Of a DNA stretch of 11,487 nt, positions 6,279-11,487 are shown in pieces. How positions within the stretch are numbered: the stretch's first letter is position 1; every line of letters starts with the position of its first letter. Source of the DNA: SAR202 cluster bacterium (lineage in GTDB: Bacteria > Chloroflexota > Dehalococcoidia > Lucifugimonadales > UBA1123); the NCBI GenBank assembly GCA_030743915.1, contig JASLRP010000003.1, forward strand, positions 1 to 11,487, written 5' to 3'. The position numbers were made by a program, and so were the translations under genes. The notes below the pieces were generated by a model. The model was not told the origin of the DNA. It was given only the letters and a program-made list of their open reading frames with translations, and made no database searches.

Positions 6279-7361
6279 ATGCCCAACATCGCCCCATTCT
6301 CAACATTCGTTGTCGGGAGCCTTCCCCGGCCTCAGTGGGTCCGTGACCTGATCGAAGACCGAAAAGCAGGCCGAATCTCCAACGCCGACTCTGAAAACCT
6401 GCTGGATGACGCCGTGCCTTCCGCAATCCGAATGCAGGAGCGCGCGGGGTTGGATTACGTGTCAGATGGCGAGTGGCGCAGGGAGAGTTACGTCAAGGTG
6501 TTCGCCGACTCGGTGGACGGTTTCGAATCTGATCTCCTCGCCGGCGGAGGCTCGCGATTCTCGACCCTGCCCTATCCCGCCGTGACCAGCGCTTTGAAGC
6601 CCAACCGTTCCATCGCCGCTGACGAAGCTCGATTCCTCAAGGACCACTCGACCTCGAAAAACATCGTCGCCGTCCCGTCTCCTTACACCATCGCCCGCAG
6701 GATGTGGGACGCCCACCACTCCACCACCGCCTACCTCACCCGGGGCGAGTTCATGGACGCCTGCATCCCGATCATCCGTGACGAACTCCGCTCCCTGGTA
6801 GCCCTGGGTGTTGAGGCCATCCAGCTTGACGACCCCTGGCTGGCTCTGCTGGTTGATCCCGACTACAGAGGTCGGGAGAACATCACCGACGTGGACCACG
6901 AGATCGAGATGAGTGTCCGGTCAGTAAACGAAGTCACCGAGGGCTTGGATGACTCGTTCATCAGCGTCCACCTGTGCCACGCCCACTTCGCCCGCCGCCA
7001 CAGCACACGAGGCTCCTACGAACTGATTATCGAAGCTCTGGGCCACATGAACGTCGACCGCTTCGCCATAGAGCTTGCAACGCCTGACGCAGGAGGTCTG
7101 GAAGCGCTCAAAGATTTCCCATCAGACAAGATACTGGGCCTCGGAGCCATCGACCACACCGACAAAAACGTCGAGACCCCGGAGCTTGTCATCCAGCGCG
7201 TCGAGAACGCTATGCAGTACGTCCCGGCAGAGCGAATCACGCTGAACCCCGACTGCGGATTCGCCCCCTCCAGCGCCAACCCGATGGACCTGGACGAAGC
7301 CTACCTGAAGCTCAGCGCCATGTGCCAGGCCGCGAATATCCTCAAAGACCGATTTGCCTGA
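6279..7361 (+). CDS. MetE C-terminal-domain-like zinc methyltransferase family protein
   Basis: This 360-residue protein has the barrel of cobalamin-independent methionine synthase without the N-terminal half that full MetE carries. Seen in order are VVGSLPRP (11-18), YVSDGEWRRES (60-70), IQLDDPW (181-187), VHLCHAHF (230-237), FAIELATPD (262-270), LGLGAIDHTDKNVETPE (286-302) and NPDCGF (323-328). His231, Cys233, Glu265 and Cys326 correspond to the His-x-Cys, Glu, Cys zinc set that activates a thiol substrate in MetE. The family includes archaeal core MetE and epoxyalkane:coenzyme M transferase, so the reaction is a zinc-activated thiol alkylation, but the methyl donor and thiol are not known. 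Methionine synthesis is possible but not shown. It follows aroE by 19 bases. Confidence is high for the family and low for the substrate. Confidence 0.9.
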   Translation: MPNIAPFSTFVVGSLPRPQWVRDLIEDRKAGRISNADSENLLDDAVPSAIRMQERAGLDYVSDGEWRRESYVKVFADSVDGFESDLLAGGGSRFSTLPYPAVTSALKPNRSIAADEARFLKDHSTSKNIVAVPSPYTIARRMWDAHHSTTAYLTRGEFMDACIPIIRDELRSLVALGVEAIQLDDPWLALLVDPDYRGRENITDVDHEIEMSVRSVNEVTEGLDDSFISVHLCHAHFARRHSTRGSYELIIEALGHMNVDRFAIELATPDAGGLEALKDFPSDKILGLGAIDHTDKNVETPELVIQRVENAMQYVPAERITLNPDCGFAPSSANPMDLDEAYLKLSAMCQAANILKDRFA

Positions 7362-7511
7362 AACTTCATAGCTCTCACGCTAGCGAATTCCATCCCAATT
7401 CCCGGTACACTGTTTTCAGGGGCTGGCGATCTACGGCGGTAGTTTTCCAACCCTGGAATTGCGCTATATTTTGTCGAGCTGATAACTGACAGCTTCCCGA
7501 AGGGACCCGCC
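7362..7511 (+). promoter_or_regulatory. Intergenic region with weak thyX promoter candidates
   Basis: These 150 bases separate the MetE-like gene from thyX. TATATT (7465-7470) could be a -10, giving a leader of about 35 bases, but no good -35 lies 16-18 bases upstream. GAAGGGA (7499-7505) serves as the thyX ribosome binding site. Short inverted repeats (AGCTG...CAGCT at 7477-7494, TTCCA...TGGAA at 7445-7458) are too weak to call. I see no T-tailed terminator. Confidence 0.25.
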
Positions 7512-8312
7512 ATGAAACTTATATCCAAGCCGAAAGTCTATCTTGTATCCAAACCTACCGTGGACTGGGAACAGGTCGCCGCGTTCCTCGCAGACGAGGA
7601 AGTCCCCGGCATCCCCGACAGTATCCGCGCGGGCGACGACGACTCAAATGCAATAATCGAAATCTCGGCTCGCCTTTGTTACATGAGCTACGGACGTGGC
7701 AGGCGGGACATTGAGGAATTCATCAACAATCTGCTTTCTTCAAAGGATGGCAGCGTTTTCGAGCATGTCAACTATGGTTTCGTGTTCACCGGCGTGTCCC
7801 GAAGCTTGACTCACGAGCTTGTGCGGCACCGCGCCGGGTTCGCGTACAGTCAGCGCTCGCAGAGGTACGTTGACGAGAAAGAAGGAGCCTTCGTCATTCC
7901 ACCCGCTCTCGTCATGGAAAACGGCAGGGCGGACGAAGCCAACAAGATTCTGGAAGACGCCCTCCAGTCGGCGTCCGAAAGCTACAACATGCTGGTCGAA
8001 AAGCTGGAAGACATCCTGCCCAGAGAGAATTTCGAGACCGCAACCGACCGTCGCAAAGCGGTGAGGTCCGCGGCCCGTTCCGTGCTGCCCAACGCCACCG
8101 AAACCAAGATATTCACAACCGCAAACGTCCGCTCGTGGCGTCACTTTATCGAGATGCGGGGCGCCATATATGCCGATTGGGAGATCCGATACCTTGCGCT
8201 GGAGATCCTCGACCTCCTCCAGAAAGAGGTTCCTCTGCTGTTCGGTGATTTCCAGATTTCCGACCTGCCCGATGGCACACGGATTGCCGTGCCCGAATAC
8301 TCCAAGGTGTGA
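7512..8312 (+). CDS. thyX: Flavin-dependent thymidylate synthase
   Basis: This 266-residue enzyme converts dUMP to dTMP with methylenetetrahydrofolate, FAD and NADPH, replacing ThyA. Visible family marks are VFEHVNYGFVFTGVSRSLTHELVRHR (82-107, partly helical and flavin-facing), the ThyX signature RHR with SQRY downstream (105-119), VLPNATETKIFTTANVRSWRHF (191-212) and the closing EMRGAIYADWEIR (214-226). The spacing from RHR to the conserved Ser (Ser116) is eight residues instead of the classic seven. The alternative reading places Ser113 earlier. The start is supported by GAAGGGA 6 bases upstream. It appears to stand alone, with a 150-base gap before and its own downstream promoter region after. 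No thyA is seen in the window. Confidence 0.95.
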   Translation: MKLISKPKVYLVSKPTVDWEQVAAFLADEEVPGIPDSIRAGDDDSNAIIEISARLCYMSYGRGRRDIEEFINNLLSSKDGSVFEHVNYGFVFTGVSRSLTHELVRHRAGFAYSQRSQRYVDEKEGAFVIPPALVMENGRADEANKILEDALQSASESYNMLVEKLEDILPRENFETATDRRKAVRSAARSVLPNATETKIFTTANVRSWRHFIEMRGAIYADWEIRYLALEILDLLQKEVPLLFGDFQISDLPDGTRIAVPEYSKV

Positions 8313-8335
8313 TTTTCAAAGGCCACAACGCACAA

Positions 8336-8364
8336 TTGACGCCCCTGAGCCTCACTGCTACACT
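8336..8364 (+). promoter_or_regulatory. Sigma-70-like promoter of the esterase-monooxygenase unit
   Basis: TTGACG (8336-8341), an exact 17-base spacer and TACACT (8359-8364), with TGC just before the -10 (extended -10). It lies in the 90-base gap after thyX, and predicted transcription starts near 8371, 32 bases before the esterase. This is the best promoter in the window by eye. Confidence 0.6.
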
Positions 8365-8402
8365 CGCACAAATCCCGATGGAGCCGGTGCGAGGAGTGAA
8401 AC

Positions 8403-9311
8403 ATGGCAAGCAAAGATCTACAGGACGTCATCGAATTATTGGCCTCCAGAGACCGTCCCGATAACCCGACAATCGAAGACTCCAGAACGGGCTTTGAGCA
8501 ACTCGCTCAGCAAATCGGCGGCAACACTGAAGCAGACGTTACCAGTGTTGACGCCGACGGAGTTCCAGCCGAATGGGTCGCCGCTCACAACGCCAGCGAC
8601 GATTCCGCAATCCTGTACCTTCACGGTGGCGGATACGCCATCGGCTCCGTCGAAACCCATCGGGAGCTTGCCGCGCGCATTTCCCAATCAACGGGCAGTC
8701 GTGTCCTGACTATCGACTACCGCATGGCGCCTGAAAATCCGTTCCCAGCCGCTGTCGAGGACGCAACCAACGCCTACCGTTGGCTATTGGGGCAGGGGGT
8801 CAATCCCCGACAGATGGCCATCGCCGGGGACTCCGCGGGCGGAGGTCTTGCTGTCGCGACACTGGTGTCCCTCCGAGACGCAGGCGGCCCGATGCCGGCC
8901 TGCTCCGTGTTGATGTCTCCCTGGGTCGATATGGAAGGCATCGGCGAAACTATGGCGTCCAAGGCGGGCGTTGACCCGATGGTTGGCAAAGAAGGCCTCA
9001 TCGCGATGGCAGGGCTATATCTCGACGGGGCCGATCCTCGAACTCCACTGGCCGCGCCTCTATACGCCGACCTCACTGGACTGCCTCCCACCCTGATTCA
9101 CGTTGGGACCTGGGAAACCCTGCTCAGCGATTCAACTCGTCTCGCAGAGAAAGCCGAGTCAACCGGAGTCGATGTGACGCTTGAGCAATGGGACGAGATG
9201 ATCCACGTCTGGCACATATTCGCTCCCATCCTTCCAGAGGGGCAGCAGGCCATCGACCGCATCGGCGAATTCGTCCGCCAACACCAAAATGTCGCGACTG
9301 CGGCAGACTAA
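8403..9311 (+). CDS. Alpha/beta hydrolase, hormone-sensitive-lipase family (family IV esterase)
   Basis: This 302-residue carboxylester hydrolase shows the family IV set: the oxyanion motif HGGGY (74-78), YRMAPENPFPAAVED (106-120), the nucleophile elbow GDSAGGG (Ser144) and MSPWVDM (171-177). The acid region is HVGTWETLLSDS (233-244; Glu238 is the likely acid, where many members have Asp), and catalytic His268 lies in MIHVWHIF (266-273). An N-terminal cap of about 65 residues precedes the core, as usual. There is no signal peptide, so it should be cytoplasmic and act on short-chain or small-molecule esters. GAGGAG sits 6 bases before the start. It is the first gene of a tight unit with the SsuD-like monooxygenase and cinA. 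The native substrate cannot be read from the sequence. Confidence 0.92.
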   Translation: MASKDLQDVIELLASRDRPDNPTIEDSRTGFEQLAQQIGGNTEADVTSVDADGVPAEWVAAHNASDDSAILYLHGGGYAIGSVETHRELAARISQSTGSRVLTIDYRMAPENPFPAAVEDATNAYRWLLGQGVNPRQMAIAGDSAGGGLAVATLVSLRDAGGPMPACSVLMSPWVDMEGIGETMASKAGVDPMVGKEGLIAMAGLYLDGADPRTPLAAPLYADLTGLPPTLIHVGTWETLLSDSTRLAEKAESTGVDVTLEQWDEMIHVWHIFAPILPEGQQAIDRIGEFVRQHQNVATAAD

Positions 9312-9316
9312 CCGCT

Positions 9317-9320
9317 GGAG
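9317..9320 (+). promoter_or_regulatory. Ribosome binding site for the SsuD-like gene
   Basis: GGAG is 11 bases before ATG 9332. Together with the family start (FDWFVPIDGDG) it excludes the in-frame extension from 9188, which would overlap the esterase by 124 bases. Confidence 0.45.
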
Positions 9321-9331
9321 AACAACATTCT

Positions 9332-10444
9332 ATGCCCGATCAACCCCGCCCAGAACCCAAATTCGATTGGTTCGTTCCCATTGACGGGGACGGAGCGCAC
9401 ATCGGCACCCTTCGAGCCGAGCGCCCCCCTACCTTCGAGTACCTGCGTCAAGTCGTCGAAACCGCCGAGCGCAACGGCTTCAATTCGCTCCTGATACCCA
9501 CTCGATTCGCCAACGGACTCTTTGAGGAGGGAGCGCCTCTGGCCGAGACCTGGACGACCGTGACAGCCCTCGCCGCTGTCACCAGCAAAATCCGATTTCT
9601 CATTGCGGCCCGACCCGGTTTCATTTCCACGGGACTGTACGGCCAGATGGTGGCGGCCCTGGACCAGATCAGCGGCGGACGCATCGACATCAATGTGGTT
9701 CCCGGAGGCATCCAGGGAGACTTCGAGCGCTTCGGCGAAACCAGCGACCACGCCCACCGTTACGAACGCGCCGAGGAATTCATCGCCGCGCTCAGGGTCC
9801 TGTGGTCAACAACCGATCCTGTCGATTTCGAGGGAGACCACGTACAGTTGCGAGGCGCGTTCTGCTCTCCGGGTGTAGTGAATCAAGGCCCGAAATTCTA
9901 CCTCGGCGGAGCCTCAGATCGAGCAATAGGGCTCGCCGGTCGCCAGTCGGACATGTACCTGGCCTGGATACTCCCTCAGGATGAAATCGCCGCGTTCTTC
10001 GGCCGCGCTAGAGAGCAGTTCGCCGCTGCCGGACGCACTCCTGGGTTCGGCCTCCGGACCCACATCATCACCCGCGCCACCGAATCCGAAGCATGGGACG
10101 CCGCCGAAGACCTGCTGTCAGAGGCAACATCTGTTGTGAAGAACCAGAGGCAAGCCGTGTTCGCAGGCACAGCGATGGTTGGCCAACGGGAGCAGGCCCG
10201 AATCATCGCCGATCATCGGGTAGGAGACCACCTTTGGAACGGCATATCCACCGTCCGCGTCAACTGCGGAACCGCCATCGTCGGCTCGCACGAACAGGTC
10301 GCGGAAGAGCTTCTGGGCTACTGGAAACTGGGCATCGACGAATTTATCCTCTCAGGATTCCCGCACGTCGAAGAGTGCGACCGTGTGGCGTCCGATGTTC
10401 TTCCCATTATCAAAACCCTCATTGAAGACGAGCGAGGCGCATAA
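9332..10444 (+). CDS. SsuD-like FMN-dependent monooxygenase (LLM class)
   Basis: This 370-residue, luciferase-like TIM barrel closely follows alkanesulfonate monooxygenase SsuD in motif order. FDWFVPIDGDGAHIGT (11-26) and FLIAARPGFIS (89-99) come first, then SGGRIDINVVPGG (114-126), HAHRYERAEEF (140-150), YLGGASDRAI (190-199), LRTHIITR (241-248) and HLWNGISTVRVNCGTAIVG (300-318), ending in FILSGFPHVEE (338-348). Arg242, His244 and Arg309 match the SsuD active-site Arg226, His228 and Arg297. The SsuD Cys54 region (PTGRSCED) is replaced by PTRFANG plus an insertion of about eight residues, so substrate choice may differ from simple alkanesulfonates. Reduced FMN would come from a separate reductase, not seen here. 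It lies 20 bases after the esterase and 4 bases before cinA. A sulfonate, sulfone or other small carbon substrate is possible. Confidence 0.92.
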   Translation: MPDQPRPEPKFDWFVPIDGDGAHIGTLRAERPPTFEYLRQVVETAERNGFNSLLIPTRFANGLFEEGAPLAETWTTVTALAAVTSKIRFLIAARPGFISTGLYGQMVAALDQISGGRIDINVVPGGIQGDFERFGETSDHAHRYERAEEFIAALRVLWSTTDPVDFEGDHVQLRGAFCSPGVVNQGPKFYLGGASDRAIGLAGRQSDMYLAWILPQDEIAAFFGRAREQFAAAGRTPGFGLRTHIITRATESEAWDAAEDLLSEATSVVKNQRQAVFAGTAMVGQREQARIIADHRVGDHLWNGISTVRVNCGTAIVGSHEQVAEELLGYWKLGIDEFILSGFPHVEECDRVASDVLPIIKTLIEDERGA

Positions 10445-10448
10445 ACAG

Positions 10449-11487
10449 ATGGCCAATGCAGAGATAATATCCATCGGCTCCGAGCTTCTTCTGGGCCAGA
10501 TTGTGGACACCAACGCCTCGTGGATGGCCCAGCGTCTGACTGATCTGGGCGTCAATCTATTCTACAAAACCGTCGTTGGGGACAATCCCGACCGAATGGC
10601 CGAGGTCATCGAGCGTGCCCTTGACCGCTCCGATATCGTGATCACCGGTGGCGGACTCGGCCCCACTCAGGACGACATCACAAGAGAGATTGTCGCTCAG
10701 GTCACAAACCGAACGCTGGTTAAGGACCCCGAACTGGTTCATCAGTTGCAGGAGCGCTTCCAAAAACGCGGCATGATAATGACGCCCAATAACGAGCGTC
10801 AGGCGTTCATTCCCGAAGGCTCGATCATCGTCGAAAATCCCAACGGCACCGCTCCGTCCTTCATCGTCGAGGACCCCCGTGCCGCGATCTTCACCCTGCC
10901 CGGCGTTCCCTTCGAGATGAAATGGCTGTTCGACAACGAAGTCGCGCCATATCTCCAAAACAAATTCAACCTCACTGAGACCATCATCTACCGGGTCCTG
11001 AAGGTAGCGGAACTTGGGGAGAGCCGGGTAGATGACGCCATCGGCCATCTGATCGCCGAGTCCCAAAACCCAACCGTCGGAGTCCTGGCCCACCCGGGTC
11101 AAGTGGATGTCCGAATCGCGGCCAAAGCCGCAAATAACGAGGCCGCCAACGCGCTCATCGACCCCGTGGAGGAGGAAGTTCGCCGCCTGCTGGGTCGTCA
11201 CGTGTTCGCCGCCGACGATGAGTCGATGGAAGACGCCATCGGCGATCTTCTCTCTCAACAAGGCAAAACCGTCTCGGTGTACGAAGACCTCACGGCGGGC
11301 CTTCTGGCAGGCAGACTTCAGACGTCGAACTCAGAATATTTCGTGGAGGGCGTGATCAGCAACTCCGAGGCGACAACCCGGCGCCTTTTGCAGTTCTCCG
11401 ATACTCCATCTGCTGACGACGCTCCTGCGCTCACACAGGCATTGGCATCGGCTGTAAGATCAATGACCGGCTCAGATCTGGGACTCG
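10449..11487 (+). CDS. cinA: CinA-family protein, 3' end beyond the window
   Basis: This frame runs open to the window edge (346 residues, of about 410-430 expected). Residues 1-170 form the MoCF/MoaB-like domain: ISIGSELLLGQIVDTN (7-22), VITGGGLGPTQDDITRE (64-80), NPNGTAPSF (130-138) and LPGVPFEMKWL (150-160). A middle domain follows (about 180-260), then the CinA C-terminal domain (from about 261), which in related proteins deamidates nicotinamide mononucleotide. Where active PncC-type domains have ESCTGG with the catalytic Ser, this protein reads EDLTAG (279-284), so Ser is Asp, Cys is Leu and one Gly is Ala. The usual GAVSEETA stretch is also not recognisable before the cut. The N-terminal half, which has been linked to ADP-ribose pyrophosphatase activity in some CinA proteins, looks intact. 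It starts 4 bases after the monooxygenase stop, with GAGG 11 bases upstream. Confidence 0.92.
   Translation, partial: MANAEIISIGSELLLGQIVDTNASWMAQRLTDLGVNLFYKTVVGDNPDRMAEVIERALDRSDIVITGGGLGPTQDDITREIVAQVTNRTLVKDPELVHQLQERFQKRGMIMTPNNERQAFIPEGSIIVENPNGTAPSFIVEDPRAAIFTLPGVPFEMKWLFDNEVAPYLQNKFNLTETIIYRVLKVAELGESRVDDAIGHLIAESQNPTVGVLAHPGQVDVRIAAKAANNEAANALIDPVEEEVRRLLGRHVFAADDESMEDAIGDLLSQQGKTVSVYEDLTAGLLAGRLQTSNSEYFVEGVISNSEATTRRLLQFSDTPSADDAPALTQALASAVRSMTGSDLGL

Noticed and set aside
7378..7385. CGCTAGCG palindrome after the MetE-like gene
   Set aside because: A single eight-base palindrome is expected by chance, and there is no T tract for a terminator.
9188..9331. N-terminal extension of the SsuD-like gene inside the esterase
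   Set aside because: Arg/Pro-rich shadow; SsuD homology begins just after the start at 9332.
10557..11261. Minus-strand open frame (234 codons) opposite cinA
   Set aside because: No ribosome binding site or family motif; the CinA motifs are on the plus strand.

Overview
This 11.5 kb window carries moderately GC-rich bacterial DNA that is densely coded: ten complete or window-cut genes, plus one gene at the left edge that appears frameshifted. No gap between genes exceeds about 150 bases, and I see no rRNA, tRNA, CRISPR array, insertion sequence or phage gene. The mix (SsuD-type flavin monooxygenase, HSL-family esterase, several amide hydrolases, flavin-dependent ThyX, a MetE-like zinc protein without the MetE N-terminal half) suits a free-living heterotroph that degrades diverse organic compounds. 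Marine Chloroflexota such as the SAR202 lineage would fit, but this is inference from gene style, not a phylogenetic result.

Layout. (1) 1-830, + strand: a membrane-anchored coiled-coil protein of unknown function, lower in GC than the rest. The membrane segment and the coiled coil are in different frames, joined at a TTTTGGG run. (2) 924-5311, - strand: a tight five-gene unit read right to left: a small GatC/AtzG-like protein, an amidase-signature hydrolase, a peptidase of family S51, an amidohydrolase of the D-aminoacylase type, and a GNAT acetyltransferase. The first four genes overlap or nearly touch. (3) 5312-5416: a divergent promoter region with interleaved candidate promoters. (4) 5417-7361, + strand: aroE (shikimate dehydrogenase), then a MetE C-terminal-domain-like zinc protein. 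(5) 7512-8312, + strand: thyX. (6) 8403-11487, + strand: behind a good sigma-70-like promoter, an HSL-family alpha/beta hydrolase, an SsuD-like flavin monooxygenase and cinA, which runs off the window.

How the genes work together. The minus-strand unit gathers three unrelated amide-bond hydrolases with a likely partner subunit and an acetyltransferase. This suggests intracellular processing of an unusual amide or peptide (for example N-acyl-D-amino acids, isoaspartyl or cyanophycin-like dipeptides, or a cyclic amide), with the substrate unknown. No transporter or regulator lies within the window. The esterase and SsuD-like monooxygenase, 20 bases apart, may act in sequence on an ester or organosulfur-type compound. 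aroE, thyX and cinA are housekeeping genes, but the CinA C-terminal domain lacks its usual catalytic serine.

Starts were chosen from ribosome binding sites and family alignment. Amidase, aroE, the MetE-like gene and the monooxygenase all have longer in-frame extensions that I rejected. All motif calls were made by eye from the translated sequence; no database search was run.
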